A program made the position numbers and the translations under genes. Below the pieces are notes generated by a model. That model had not been told where the DNA came from and searched no databases. It was given only the letters and a program-made list of their open reading frames with translations. Below, piece after piece: positions 24,638 to 33,718 of a stretch of DNA of 64,000 nucleotides (position 1 is the first letter of the stretch; every line of letters starts with the position of its first letter). The stretch spans positions 26,481 to 90,480 of the forward strand of contig DWVJ01000004.1 of NCBI GenBank assembly GCA_019120315.1, read 5' to 3'. This DNA is from Candidatus Ruminococcus avistercoris. GTDB lineage: Bacteria > Bacillota > Clostridia > Lachnospirales > Lachnospiraceae.

Positions 24638-25702
24638 TTACAAATCCAGTTTCATATCGCCTGGGCGGATCCATTTCTTTTTCCGCATAAATTCAGAGAT
24701 GGCCAGGGACAGTGCGGCCGGCAGAATAAAGTGCAGGAGAAGGATTTTAAACAGCACCAGCGCCGGCGGTTCTGAAGCAGTCATAACCTGCCAGGTCATG
24801 ATCTGTCCTACCAGGCCGGAAGTCCCCATGCCGGACCCGGTGGCGTTGCCGGTCATATGGAAGACAACCGTTCCGATGGGGCCCAGGATGGCGCTGGAGA
24901 GGATGGCCGGCAGCCAGATGACGGGTCTGCGCACGATATTGGGAACCTGCAGCATGGAGGTGCCAAGCCCCTGCGCCAGCAGCCCGCCGATTTTGTTTTC
25001 CCGGTAGCTGGCAACGGCAAAACCGATCATGTTGCAGCAGCAGCCGATGGTGGCGGCGCCGGCAGCCAGGCCGGACAGATCCATGATGATGCCAAGGGCG
25101 GCGGAACTGATGGGCAGCGTGAGGACGATTCCCATGACGACAGACACCACCACGCCCATCAAAAGAGGCTGCTGCTCTGTACCCCAGTTGACCAGGCTGC
25201 CCAGCCATACCATGAAAGAGGAGATGGGCGGCCCTGCCAGCAGTCCCACTGTGGAGCCGGAAATGATGGAAACCAGCGGCGTGACCAGAATATCGATTTT
25301 TGTTTTGCCGGAAACCAGATGTCCCACTTCGATTCCCACCAGGGCGGCGATGAAAGCGCCCAGGGGTTCGCCGGGGCCAGAAAGGGCGACGGTACTTTCC
25401 GTCAGCAAGGTTCCGGCCAGTATCTGGGAGGCAAAGGATCCCATCATGCCGGCGGAAGCGGCGGAGATAATGACCAGAGGACTTTCACGGAATTTGACGG
25501 CTACGCCGACACCGATGCCGGCGCCGGTCACAGTGGCAGCCATTTTTCCCATGATAAACAGGTAGTCTCCGATAGTTCCGCCCACCAGCGTACCGATCTG
25601 CTGGATAATCGTACCGATGATCAGCGTTGCGAAAAGCCCCAGGGCCATGCCGCTTAATCCGTCAATGAATATGTGATAAAAAATCTTTTTTACTGTTTTC
25701 AT
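24638..25702 (-). CDS. PTS EIIC family membrane protein (PfoR-like)
   Basis: A 354-residue polytopic membrane protein of the EIIC_2 type, related to the PfoR proteins of Clostridia. Visible blocks are FIDGLSGMALGLFATLIIGT, the GIGVGVAVKF loop, GEPLGAFIAALVGIEVG and ATIGCCCNMIGFAVASYREN. No IIA or IIB partner is encoded nearby, as is common for this branch, so it may be a non-PTS transporter or a regulator. It starts 24 bp after luxS with a GAGGGGG ribosome site and is probably co-transcribed with it. Confidence 0.82.
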   Translation of the reverse strand: MKTVKKIFYHIFIDGLSGMALGLFATLIIGTIIQQIGTLVGGTIGDYLFIMGKMAATVTGAGIGVGVAVKFRESPLVIISAASAGMMGSFASQILAGTLLTESTVALSGPGEPLGAFIAALVGIEVGHLVSGKTKIDILVTPLVSIISGSTVGLLAGPPISSFMVWLGSLVNWGTEQQPLLMGVVVSVVMGIVLTLPISSAALGIIMDLSGLAAGAATIGCCCNMIGFAVASYRENKIGGLLAQGLGTSMLQVPNIVRRPVIWLPAILSSAILGPIGTVVFHMTGNATGSGMGTSGLVGQIMTWQVMTASEPPALVLFKILLLHFILPAALSLAISEFMRKKKWIRPGDMKLDL

Positions 25703-25726
25703 GATATGGATCCCCCTCGCATCAGA

Positions 25727-26203
25727 TCACTGAGGGTAAACCAGACGGTCCGGCGTGATGTGTTCTAAGGTTTCCAGGTAACGGCGGGCCCAGAATTTTG
25801 CCATATCCAGATTCATATCCAGGTAGTTGCCACAGTCTTTAGCACATGCGCCGGGGATCTCTCCTTCAAAGTCCCGCACGAAGGCGAAGGTTTCGATGAC
25901 AAGAGGAAGGATATCCTCGGAAGTGTAATCGCCGGCTACCAGCAGATAAAAACCGGTACGGCAGCCCATGGGGCCCACGTAGACGATCCGGTCGCTCCAG
26001 GTTTCCTGATTTCTCAGATAGGTGGCGGCCACATGCTCCAGTGCGTGAACCTCCGCTGTGTTCATCACTGGTTCCTCATTGGGGGAAGTCATGCGCAGGT
26101 CGAAGGTTGTGATGGTTTCGTCGCCGATGTGATCCTTGCGGGATACGTATACGCCGGGCTGCAGTTTGTTATGGTCGATGGAAAAGCTGGGTATTTTTTT
26201 CAT
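25727..26203 (-). CDS. luxS: S-ribosylhomocysteine lyase (LuxS)
   Basis: LuxS cleaves S-ribosylhomocysteine to homocysteine and DPD, the precursor of autoinducer 2, in the activated methyl cycle. The 158-residue protein has the metal motif HALEH (His53, His57), the catalytic Cys81 in GPMGCRTGFY and the third metal ligand Cys124 in KDCGNY. AAGGAG precedes the ATG at 26203. It is driven by a near-consensus promoter divergent from trpS and is followed by the PfoR-like gene. Confidence 0.97.
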   Translation of the reverse strand: MKKIPSFSIDHNKLQPGVYVSRKDHIGDETITTFDLRMTSPNEEPVMNTAEVHALEHVAATYLRNQETWSDRIVYVGPMGCRTGFYLLVAGDYTSEDILPLVIETFAFVRDFEGEIPGACAKDCGNYLDMNLDMAKFWARRYLETLEHITPDRLVYPQ

Positions 26204-26243
26204 GGTTTTTCTCCTTTTTGATTCTCTCATATGTGTCCGTTCC

Positions 26244-26272
26244 ATTATATATGGAAAAGTATGGTTTTTCAA
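26244..26272 (-). promoter_or_regulatory. Sigma-A promoter of luxS
   Basis: On the minus strand: TTGAAA (26272-26267), 17-bp spacer, TATAAT (26249-26244), 41 bp before the luxS start codon. Confidence 0.85.
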
Positions 26273-26305
26273 GCAAAGCTTTGCGGTGATTTTGGATTCC
26301 CTTTC

Positions 26306-26334
26306 TTGACTTTCCATACCGGGAATGATACACT
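26306..26334 (+). promoter_or_regulatory. Sigma-A promoter of trpS
   Basis: TTGACT at 26306-26311, 17-bp spacer, TACACT at 26329-26334, 31 bp before the trpS start. There is no room for a T-box, so trpS is not T-box controlled here. Confidence 0.75.
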
Positions 26335-26365
26335 TCATGGAAAAAGGAAAACGAGGTAACCGGTT

Positions 26366-27370
26366 ATGATAAATGATAAGAAAGTTTTGTTCAGCGGGAT
26401 GCAGGCCACAGGCAGTCTGACTCTTGGAAACTATCTGGGCGCGCTGAAAAACTGGCTGACGTTAAGTGATGAGTATGAATGTTTTTACAGCGTGGTGGAT
26501 ATGCACTCCATTACCGTGCGGCAGGATCCTTCTGTGCTGAGAAAGCGGGCACGCGCCCTTTTGACGCTGTACATTGCGGCGGGACTGGATCCGAAGAAAA
26601 ACTGTATTTACTACCAGTCCCACGTGTCCGGCCACGCGGAGTTAAGCTGGATCCTCAGCTGTTTTACTTATATGGGCGAGCTGAACAGGATGACACAGTT
26701 TAAAGACAAGGCGGCAAAACATGCAGACAACATCAATGCGGGACTGTTCACTTATCCGGTTTTGATGGCTGCGGATATCCTGCTGTATCAGGCGGATGTG
26801 GTGCCGGTGGGAATCGATCAGATGCAGCATCTGGAACTGACCCGCGATATCGCCATCCGGTTCAACAACCTGTACGGCGACGTATTTACGGTGCCGGAAG
26901 CCTATGTGGGAAAAGTGGGCGCTAAAATTATGAGTCTTCAGGATCCGGACAAAAAAATGTCCAAATCAGATGAGAATCCAAACGGCAGTATTTATCTGAC
27001 TGACGACCCGGATACCATCGTACGCAAATGTCGGCGGGCTGTGACGGATTCCCAGGCCTGCATAGCCTATCGTGACGAACAGCCAGGGATAAAAAATCTG
27101 ATCAATATTTACTGCGCCTGCACGGATACGACGCCGGAAAAGGCGATAAAGGAGATGGAGGGCCGCGGCTACGGGGAATTGAAAACGGCAGTGGCGGAAT
27201 CCGTTATTTCCATCTTAAAACCGCTGCAGGACGAGATCGCCCGGCTGGAGAAGGACAAGACCTATCTGGACGGCGTGATTAAGGAAAACGCACAAAAGGC
27301 CAATTATTACGCTATGAAAACGCTGCGCAAGGTGCAAAGGAAAGTGGGATTTCCGGACCGGATCCGGTAA
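26366..27370 (+). CDS. trpS: Tryptophan-tRNA ligase
   Basis: TrpRS charges tRNA-Trp. The 334-residue class I synthetase shows the HIGH-equivalent TGSLTLGNYLGALKNW and the KMSKS loop KKMSKSDEN near residue 195. The middle carries LSWILSCFTYMGELNRM and VGIDQMQHLELTRDIA, which bind tryptophan and ATP. The length is standard. It is a single gene divergent from luxS. Confidence 0.97.
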   Translation: MINDKKVLFSGMQATGSLTLGNYLGALKNWLTLSDEYECFYSVVDMHSITVRQDPSVLRKRARALLTLYIAAGLDPKKNCIYYQSHVSGHAELSWILSCFTYMGELNRMTQFKDKAAKHADNINAGLFTYPVLMAADILLYQADVVPVGIDQMQHLELTRDIAIRFNNLYGDVFTVPEAYVGKVGAKIMSLQDPDKKMSKSDENPNGSIYLTDDPDTIVRKCRRAVTDSQACIAYRDEQPGIKNLINIYCACTDTTPEKAIKEMEGRGYGELKTAVAESVISILKPLQDEIARLEKDKTYLDGVIKENAQKANYYAMKTLRKVQRKVGFPDRIR

Positions 27371-27395
27371 ATCCTGAGGGGACGTAAATAAAAAC

Positions 27396-27424
27396 TTGAA
27401 ATATAGATTCATATGGGATAGAAT
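27396..27424 (+). promoter_or_regulatory. Sigma-A promoter of the secreted NlpC/P60-3D protein
   Basis: TTGAAA at 27396-27401, 17-bp spacer, TAGAAT at 27419-27424. It leaves an untranslated leader of roughly 85 bases with no evident structure. Confidence 0.7.
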
Positions 27425-27517
27425 AAAACTGTTAATGTATCAGATTGTGTATTGTTAGGCATATAGGAATTGTTTTGAGAGATTGAAGTATAGCTGGAAA
27501 GGATAAGTGGAAGCAAC

Positions 27518-29662
27518 ATGCACAAAAAAAGAATATTCCGGGCACTGGCCATCGTGATCTCAGTGTCCATGCTGCTGCCTTTCTCATCAGCTGTCGGCGC
27601 GACGGCGGCGGACAGTAGTAATATTGCGTCCGAAAGTGCGGGGACACAGCCCGGCACGTCCCAGGAAACAGAAGAGGGATCAGATGAGACGGACAGCTCC
27701 GGCGAGGGAACAGATCCCGGCGAGCAGCCGGAACCCAGCGGGGAGCCTCAGCCCAGCGAGGAGCCGACACCGGAACCCAGCGGGGAGCCTCAGCCCAGCG
27801 AGGAGCCGACGCCGGAACCCAGTGTGACGCCGGAGCCAACCGAGGAACCGACGCCGGAACCCAGTGAAGAGCCTCAGCCCAGCGAGGAGCCGACACCGGA
27901 ACCCAGCGGGGAGCCTCAGCCAACTGAGGAGCCGACACCGGAACCCAGCGAAGAGCCTCAGCCAACTGAAGAGCCGACACCGGAACCCACCGCGACGCCC
28001 AGTCCATATAATTCCAACGAGGAGCTGGTGGCTTCCCAGGATATCATCATACCGCCGGTGATTGCGGAGAATTTCCGGTTCACCACGGTGGATAAGGTAT
28101 ACGCTGTCTGCAATGAAAAAGAGATGAAGATATACGAGGAGAAGTCCGCAGATGCCCGGACAGTGGGCGAAATGAAAAAGGACGGCCTTTGCTACATACT
28201 GAAAGAAGAAGCAGACAGTGAATGGGTTTACGTGGAGTCCGGCGTGGTCAGAGGTTTTGTGAAAAAAGCAGGACTGCTGACGGGGGATGCGGCGAAGAAA
28301 TTCGTACAGGAGAAAAAAGAGGAGAACCTGCTCCTGGCGGAATCGCTGGTCGATCCGCTGGAGAATGCGGCGCTTACTTACACGAAGACCACCGTGCGCC
28401 AGACAGTTGTGGAAAAGGTTTACGCGCTGGCAAAAGAAGCGGAGGTATCCATCCTGGAGGAGCGAAAGGATGAGGGCGCCCGGGTGATCGGAACATTGCC
28501 GGAAAATGGACTTTGCTTTATCCTGGCGGATGATCTGGAGGGCTGGGTTTATGTGGAATCCGGCGATGTGAGAGGATTCGTAAAAGAGGATCAGCTGGTG
28601 GGCGCGGACGAAGCCAAAAGTCAGGTAGCCGCCCAGGGCCAGTGGACAACAGAGCAGGAAAAACAGTATCAGGATGCGGTCAAAGCATACCAGGATGCCG
28701 GGAAGGCGCTGGATGAAAATGACGCCGATCCGGATAAGACCCAGGAAAAGACGGAAGAACTGAATACGGTCTATACAAAGGCGAAAGAGGAAAAGGACGC
28801 GCTGGAGGAGCAGAAGCAAAAAGCGCTCGATGCAGGTGAGGCTTCCTATCAGACGGCGCAGGAGAAAATCAAACCGGCGGATAACGCAGCATGCTACTAT
28901 ACGCTGACTTCGGTAAAAGACGCCAGTGTGTCCAGCGCCATCGGAACCGCCATGGTGGAATTTGCCAAACAGTTTATCGGCAATCCCTATGTGTGGGGCG
29001 GTACCAGCCTGACCAACGGGGCGGACTGTTCCGGATATGTGCAGCAGATCTATGCTCATTTTGGATATTCCATTCCCAGAACCTCCCGGGAGCAGTCCCA
29101 GTACGGGACACAGATTCCTCTGGAGGAGGCGCAGCCGGGCGACCTGATTTTTTATGCCAACAACGGAACGGTTTACCATGTGGTAATGTACATGGGCAAC
29201 GGACAGGTGATCCACGCCAGTTCCAGAAAGACCGGCATCAAAACTTCGGGAATCGATTACGCCCATGCCGTGTGGGCTACCAGGATTATTTCCGATGAAG
29301 ACGGAGATAAGATCGAGGAAGTCAACGCCAAAGCCCAGGAAAGTTTTACCGCTTACACGCTGGCGGCCAGCGGGGAATACGGAGAGCTTTTAGGCAACTT
29401 CAAGCTGACAGCCTACTGTAACTGTTCCATCTGCTGCGGCAAATGGTCCGGAGGACCGACGGCCAGCGGCACGATGCCCACCCAGGGCAGGACGGTGGCC
29501 ATGGCTGGCGTTCCTTTTGGAACGAAGCTGATCATCAACGGCAAGATCTATACGGTGGAAGACAGGGGTACTCCCTACGGACACGTGGATATCTATATGA
29601 ACGATCATGATGAATGCAATCAGTTTGGCGTACAGTATGCACAGGTGTATCTGGCAAAATAA
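27518..29662 (+). CDS. Secreted cell-wall hydrolase: Pro/Glu repeats, two SH3, NlpC/P60, 3D domain
   Basis: A 714-residue exported protein. The signal peptide is residues 1-30 (basic start, hydrophobic core, then VGATAA). Residues 71-160 are a Pro/Glu-rich spacer built from 14-residue repeats. Two related SH3-like domains lie near 187-265 and 294-370; both contain WVYVESG and VRGFVK. A charged coiled coil spans about 374-447. The NlpC/P60 endopeptidase domain (477-590) has the catalytic Cys in NGADCSGYVQ and the His in TVYHVVMYMG. A C-terminal 3D domain (625-714) contains AYCNCSICCGKWSGGPTASG and VEDRGTPYGHVDIYM, as in YabE/MltA-type lytic enzymes. It probably cuts peptide stems and acts on glycan strands. 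Confidence 0.92.
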   Translation: MHKKRIFRALAIVISVSMLLPFSSAVGATAADSSNIASESAGTQPGTSQETEEGSDETDSSGEGTDPGEQPEPSGEPQPSEEPTPEPSGEPQPSEEPTPEPSVTPEPTEEPTPEPSEEPQPSEEPTPEPSGEPQPTEEPTPEPSEEPQPTEEPTPEPTATPSPYNSNEELVASQDIIIPPVIAENFRFTTVDKVYAVCNEKEMKIYEEKSADARTVGEMKKDGLCYILKEEADSEWVYVESGVVRGFVKKAGLLTGDAAKKFVQEKKEENLLLAESLVDPLENAALTYTKTTVRQTVVEKVYALAKEAEVSILEERKDEGARVIGTLPENGLCFILADDLEGWVYVESGDVRGFVKEDQLVGADEAKSQVAAQGQWTTEQEKQYQDAVKAYQDAGKALDENDADPDKTQEKTEELNTVYTKAKEEKDALEEQKQKALDAGEASYQTAQEKIKPADNAACYYTLTSVKDASVSSAIGTAMVEFAKQFIGNPYVWGGTSLTNGADCSGYVQQIYAHFGYSIPRTSREQSQYGTQIPLEEAQPGDLIFYANNGTVYHVVMYMGNGQVIHASSRKTGIKTSGIDYAHAVWATRIISDEDGDKIEEVNAKAQESFTAYTLAASGEYGELLGNFKLTAYCNCSICCGKWSGGPTASGTMPTQGRTVAMAGVPFGTKLIINGKIYTVEDRGTPYGHVDIYMNDHDECNQFGVQYAQVYLAK
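27728..27979 (+). repeat. 42-bp in-frame tandem repeat encoding a 14-residue Pro/Glu repeat
   Basis: Six 42-bp units, followed by a partial seventh to about 28003, encode variants of PEPSGEPQPSEEPT. Unit 3 reads PEPSVTPEPTEEPT and differs most. The period keeps the frame, so copy number can change without breaking the protein. The segment is likely a wall-spanning spacer. Confidence 0.93.
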
Positions 29663-29693
29663 CAGATAATTCCATAAAATTGTGAAAGATTTA

Positions 29694-29722
29694 TTGCCAA
29701 TCACGGGGGAATTGGGTATAAT
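29694..29722 (+). promoter_or_regulatory. Sigma-A promoter of fba
   Basis: TTGCCA at 29694-29699, 17-bp spacer, TATAAT at 29717-29722, 57 bp before the fba start. Confidence 0.8.
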
Positions 29723-29779
29723 AAGGGCAACCAGGATTTTTTAGAAAAATCATGGAACAAAAGAAAGGATGGTATTGTT

Positions 29780-30715
29780 ATGGCATTAGTTACAACAACA
29801 GAAATGTTTAAGAAAGCTTATGACGGCGGATACGCAATCGGCGCTTTCAATGTAAACAACATGGAGATCGTACAGGGTATCACAGAAGCCGCCGGCGAAC
29901 TGAATTCCCCGCTGATCCTTCAGGTTTCTGCAGGAGCCAGAAAATATGCAAATCATACGTATCTTGTAAAACTGGTTGAAGCAGCTTTGATTGAGAACGA
30001 TATTCCGATCGCTCTTCATCTGGATCACGGCGCAGATTTCGATATCTGCAAATCCTGTATCGACGGCGGATTTACTTCCGTTATGATCGACGGTTCCCAT
30101 CATCCCTTTGATGAGAATATTGAACTGACAAGAAGAGTCGTTGAATATGCTCATTCCAAAGGCGTTGTGGTTGAAGGCGAACTGGGACAGCTGGCAGGCG
30201 TGGAAGATGATGTAAACGTATCTGCAGAAGATGCAAAATATACACATCCCGATGAAGTAGAAGAATTTGTTGACCGTACAGGCGTTGACTCTCTGGCTAT
30301 CGCCATCGGAACCAGCCACGGCGCATTCAAATTCAAACCGGGCCAGAAACCGATGCTTCGGTTCGATATTCTGGAAGAGATTACCAAACGTCTCCCCAAC
30401 TTCCCCATCGTTCTTCACGGTGCATCCAGCGTTTCTCAGGAATACGTAAAGATCATCCAGGAGAACGGCGGAAACCTGGCAGACGCTATCGGTATCCCGG
30501 AAGATATGCTGCGTCAGGCTGCAAGATCTGCTGTATGTAAGATCAACATCGACTCCGACCTTCGTCTGGCCATGACAGCGGGCGTAAGACAGGTTCTGTG
30601 GAACAACCCGGCTGTATTCGATCCGAGAGAATATCTGAAAGTTGGACGTGCTAATGTAAAGGCTGTTGTTGCTCATAAGATCAAAGAGGTTCTGGGAAGC
30701 GACGGAAAAGCCTGA
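29780..30715 (+). CDS. fba: Class II fructose-1,6-bisphosphate aldolase
   Basis: A zinc-dependent aldolase of glycolysis and gluconeogenesis, 311 residues. It has AIGAFNVNNMEI near the N-terminus, zinc ligands in ALHLDHGADFD and the VEGELGQLAG block. The remaining motifs are AIAIGTSHGAFK and VLHGASSVSQE. Codon use differs from its neighbours by being more biased and T/A-ending, as expected for a highly expressed gene. It is a single gene with its own promoter and strong terminator. Confidence 0.96.
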   Translation: MALVTTTEMFKKAYDGGYAIGAFNVNNMEIVQGITEAAGELNSPLILQVSAGARKYANHTYLVKLVEAALIENDIPIALHLDHGADFDICKSCIDGGFTSVMIDGSHHPFDENIELTRRVVEYAHSKGVVVEGELGQLAGVEDDVNVSAEDAKYTHPDEVEEFVDRTGVDSLAIAIGTSHGAFKFKPGQKPMLRFDILEEITKRLPNFPIVLHGASSVSQEYVKIIQENGGNLADAIGIPEDMLRQAARSAVCKINIDSDLRLAMTAGVRQVLWNNPAVFDPREYLKVGRANVKAVVAHKIKEVLGSDGKA

Positions 30716-30744
30716 GAAAAAATCTCATCATAATCAATGTCAGG

Positions 30745-30789
30745 AAAAATCCGGTGAGGCTGCAAAAGCGGCCTGCACCGGATTTTTTT
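30745..30789 (+). terminator. Rho-independent terminator after fba
   Basis: Outer stem AATCCGGTG/CACCGGATT with a further inner AGGC/GCCT pairing, followed by T7. Confidence 0.87.
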
Positions 30790-30790
30790 C

Positions 30791-30819
30791 TTGACTTTAC
30801 AGATGAATTGAGATAAATT
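30791..30819 (+). promoter_or_regulatory. Probable promoter of the aspartate kinase gene
   Basis: TTGACT at 30791-30796, 17-bp spacer, TAAATT at 30814-30819, directly after the fba terminator. The -10 box is weak. The leader is too short for a lysine riboswitch. Confidence 0.6.
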
Positions 30820-30885
30820 AATGCATGTATATGGTAAGAAAATCAGCCTGACAGCAGGCGTTAAAAAAATCGGAGGGCAATAGCT

Positions 30886-32205
30886 GTGAAAAAAGTTGTG
30901 AAATTCGGAGGCAGTTCCCTGGCCAGTGCGGAACAGTTTCAAAAAGTAGGAGAGATCATCCGGGAAGACAAAAGCAGAAGATATGTGGTACCTTCCGCAC
31001 CGGGGAAACGGTATCCAGAGGATGTGAAAGTCACGGATATGCTGTATGACTGCTATCATGCTGCAGAAGAGGGAAAGAGCTTCTCATCCAAATTCAAAAG
31101 AATCCGAGAACGGTATCAGGAGATCATCGACGGACTCCATCTGGATCTTTCTTTAGAGGAAGAGTTTCGGTTAATCGAGCAGAATTTCCGGGAAAAAGCG
31201 GGAGAGGATTACGCCGCCTCCCGTGGAGAATACCTCAACGGAATCATCATGGCCTGTTACCTGCAGATGGAATTTATCGATGCGGCGGAGGTGATCTTCT
31301 TTGACGAGGAAGGAGCCTTTGACGCGGAGAAAACCAATAAATGTCTGGCCGAACGGCTGGATCAGGCGGAATATGCGGTCATCCCGGGATTCTACGGAAA
31401 AAGCGCCAACGGAACGATCAAGACTTTCTCCAGAGGAGGTTCTGATATCACCGGATCCATCGTGGCCCGGGCGGTCAACGCAGACATCTATGAGAACTGG
31501 ACGGACGTATCCGGCTTCCTGGTGACAGACCCCAGGATTATCAAAGATCCGGAGACCATCGGGACCATTACCTATAAAGAACTGCGGGAGCTGTCCTATA
31601 TGGGAGCGACCGTATTGCATGCGGACGCCATTTTGCCCCTTCGCAGCGCAGGAATCCCCATCAATATCCGCAACACCAACCGTCCTAAGGACAAGGGTAC
31701 TATGATCGTGGAGAGCACCTGCAGCAAACCCAAGTACACCATCACCGGTATTGCCGGTAAAAAAGGGTTTGCCTCCATCAATATCGAAAAAGATATGATG
31801 AATTCAGAAATCGGTTTCGGCAGAAAAGTACTGCAGGTATTCGAAGAAAACGGTCTGAGTTTTGAACACGTGCCTTCCGGCATCGATACGCTGACGGTAT
31901 TCGTCCATCAGGACGAGTTCCAGGAAAAGGAGCAGAGCGTGATTGCCGGGCTGCATCGGGCAGTTAATCCGGATACCATAGAGCTGGAATCGGATCTGGC
32001 GCTGATTGCCGTGGTGGGACGCGGTATGAAACGGACCAGAGGTACGGCCGGCAGGATCTTTTCCGCTCTGGCCCACGCCCATGTCAATGTGAAAATGATC
32101 GATCAGGGATCCAGCGAGCTGAACATCATCATCGGTGTGGAGAACCGTGATTTTGAAGCGGCGATCAAGGCAATCTATGATATTTTTGTGACGGTATCCC
32201 TGTAA
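30886..32205 (+). CDS. Aspartate kinase
   Basis: Aspartokinase phosphorylates L-aspartate, entering the lysine, threonine and methionine pathways. The 439-residue protein has the N-terminal KFGGSSLAS, GEYLNGIIM, the SRGGSDITGSIVA block and VSGFLVTDPRI. The C-terminal third (about 285-439) holds two ACT regions, visible as ITGIAGKKGFASINIE and ALIAVVGRGMKRTRGTAGRI, so it is likely feedback-regulated. The start is a GTG with GGAGGG 9-10 bp upstream. With ddh downstream it marks the lysine/diaminopimelate route. Confidence 0.93.
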   Translation: MKKVVKFGGSSLASAEQFQKVGEIIREDKSRRYVVPSAPGKRYPEDVKVTDMLYDCYHAAEEGKSFSSKFKRIRERYQEIIDGLHLDLSLEEEFRLIEQNFREKAGEDYAASRGEYLNGIIMACYLQMEFIDAAEVIFFDEEGAFDAEKTNKCLAERLDQAEYAVIPGFYGKSANGTIKTFSRGGSDITGSIVARAVNADIYENWTDVSGFLVTDPRIIKDPETIGTITYKELRELSYMGATVLHADAILPLRSAGIPINIRNTNRPKDKGTMIVESTCSKPKYTITGIAGKKGFASINIEKDMMNSEIGFGRKVLQVFEENGLSFEHVPSGIDTLTVFVHQDEFQEKEQSVIAGLHRAVNPDTIELESDLALIAVVGRGMKRTRGTAGRIFSALAHAHVNVKMIDQGSSELNIIIGVENRDFEAAIKAIYDIFVTVSL

Positions 32206-32225
32206 GAAGAACAAAAAAATGTGCG

Positions 32226-32272
32226 CTGCGGCTGTCCCTGGCAGAATTTGCCGGGAGCAGCCGCAGTTCTTT
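32226..32272 (+). terminator. Terminator after the aspartate kinase gene
   Basis: A 9-bp perfect stem CTGCGGCTG/CAGCCGCAG (32226-32234 with 32258-32266) with more pairing inside. The T tract after it is short (GTTCTTT), so the call is moderate. Confidence 0.65.
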
Positions 32273-32344
32273 ACGAAAAGAACTACACAAACAGAAAAAA
32301 AATTGTTATAATGGGGAATATAAAACGACAAGGAGTATATCCCG

Positions 32345-33040
32345 ATGAAACGAGTATTGTTAAAATTAAGCGGCGAAGCTCTGGCCGGAGATAAGAAAAC
32401 CGGATTTGACGAGGCCACTGTGACGGAAGTTGCCAGGCAGGTGAAAGTACTCTGCCAGGAAGGCGTGCAGGTGGGGATCGTCATCGGCGGAGGAAATTTC
32501 TGGCGGGGAAGAAGCAGCGAAAACATCGACAGAACCAAGGCGGATCAGATCGGTATGCTGGCCACCATCATGAACTGTATTTATGTGTCGGAGATCTTCC
32601 GGTCCCAGGGGATGAAGACCAGCGTGCTCACACCCTTTGAGTGCGGTTCCTTTACGAAACTTTTTTCCAAAGACCGGGTCAATAAATATTTTGCCCACCA
32701 GATGGTAGTGTTTTTTGCCGGAGGAACGGGACATCCCTATTTCTCCACCGATACGGCCACCGTTCTGCGGGCGGTGGAGATCGAGGCGGATACCATTCTG
32801 CTGGCCAAGGCGGTGGACGGCGTCTACGACAGTGATCCCAAGGAGAATCCCCGGGCTGTGAAATACGACAGCGTATCTATCCAGGAAGTAATCGATAAAA
32901 AACTGGCGGTGGTGGATCTGACCGCGTCGATTCTATGTATGGAAAATAAGATGCCGATGATCGTCTTCGGACTCAATGAGAAAGACAGCATCATACAGGC
33001 GGCTCACGGTATCATTACCGGTACGCAGGTGACCGTATAA
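32345..33040 (+). CDS. pyrH: UMP kinase
   Basis: PyrH phosphorylates UMP to UDP. The 231-residue amino-acid-kinase-fold protein shows KLSGEAL, IGGGNFWRG, AGGTGHPYFSTDTA and AKAVDGVYDSDPKENP. It leads the conserved block pyrH-frr-uppS-cdsA-dxr-rseP; rpsB and tsf are not upstream here. A TATAAT (32307-32312) lies 32 bp before the start with only a weak -35 (TACACA). AAGGAG precedes the ATG. Confidence 0.97.
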   Translation: MKRVLLKLSGEALAGDKKTGFDEATVTEVARQVKVLCQEGVQVGIVIGGGNFWRGRSSENIDRTKADQIGMLATIMNCIYVSEIFRSQGMKTSVLTPFECGSFTKLFSKDRVNKYFAHQMVVFFAGGTGHPYFSTDTATVLRAVEIEADTILLAKAVDGVYDSDPKENPRAVKYDSVSIQEVIDKKLAVVDLTASILCMENKMPMIVFGLNEKDSIIQAAHGIITGTQVTV

Positions 33041-33079
33041 AAGCTTGAAACGGAAATAATATTGCAGGAGGAAGAAAAG

Positions 33080-33631
33080 ATGGATGAAAGAATTCAGGTG
33101 TATGAGACAAAAATGGGGAAGACCTTAGCCAATCTGGAGAGCGAGCTGGGCACGATCCGTGCGGGCCGTGCCAATCCCCACGTGCTGGATCGTATCCTGG
33201 TGGATTATTACGGTTCCCCCACCCCTATTCAGCAGGTGGCCAATGTGACGGTTCCCGAGGCGAGAATGATTCAGATTCAGCCCTGGGAAGGCAGTATGGT
33301 AAAGGTGATTGAAAAGGCGATCCTGACTTCGGATCTGGGTATCAATCCCACCAACGACGGAAAGGTCATCCGCCTGGTATTCCCGGAACTGACAGAGGAG
33401 CGCAGAAAAGAACTGGTGAAGGACGTCAAAAAGAAAGGCGAGAATGCCAAAGTGGCAGTGCGCAATATCCGACGCGACGCCAACGACGCCTTTAAAAAGC
33501 TGCTGAAGCAGGATGTGTCCGAGGATGAGGTCAAAGAACTGGAGGAGAAGACACAGAAACTGACCGATAAGTTCATCAAAGAGATTGACGCGACAGTGGA
33601 AGCGAAATCAAAAGAGATTCTTACGGTATAA
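33080..33631 (+). CDS. frr: Ribosome recycling factor
   Basis: RRF splits post-termination ribosomes together with EF-G. The 183-residue protein contains [48 protein letters not shown] and [15 protein letters not shown]. The ATG at 33080 has AGGAGG 8 bp upstream. An upstream in-frame TTG is not needed. It follows pyrH in the usual order. Confidence 0.97.
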   Translation: MDERIQVYETKMGKTLANLESELGTIRAGRANPHVLDRILVDYYGSPTPIQQVANVTVPEARMIQIQPWEGSMVKVIEKAILTSDLGINPTNDGKVIRLVFPELTEERRKELVKDVKKKGENAKVAVRNIRRDANDAFKKLLKQDVSEDEVKELEEKTQKLTDKFIKEIDATVEAKSKEILTV

Positions 33632-33718
33632 AAAAGAAAGCGAGGGGCACCGTAACATGGAAGGGATCCGTGGGAGGTGCCTTTTACGCGTAAAGAATGG
33701 ATGGAGAGGAGAAGGAGA

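Noticed and set aside
27680..29266. 528-codon minus-strand frame opposite the NlpC/P60-3D gene
   Set aside because: Its repeats are only the reverse reading of the Pro/Glu repeats of the real gene.
30790..30885. Lysine riboswitch before the aspartate kinase gene
   Set aside because: The leader after the promoter is about 60 bp, too short, and no conserved elements are seen.
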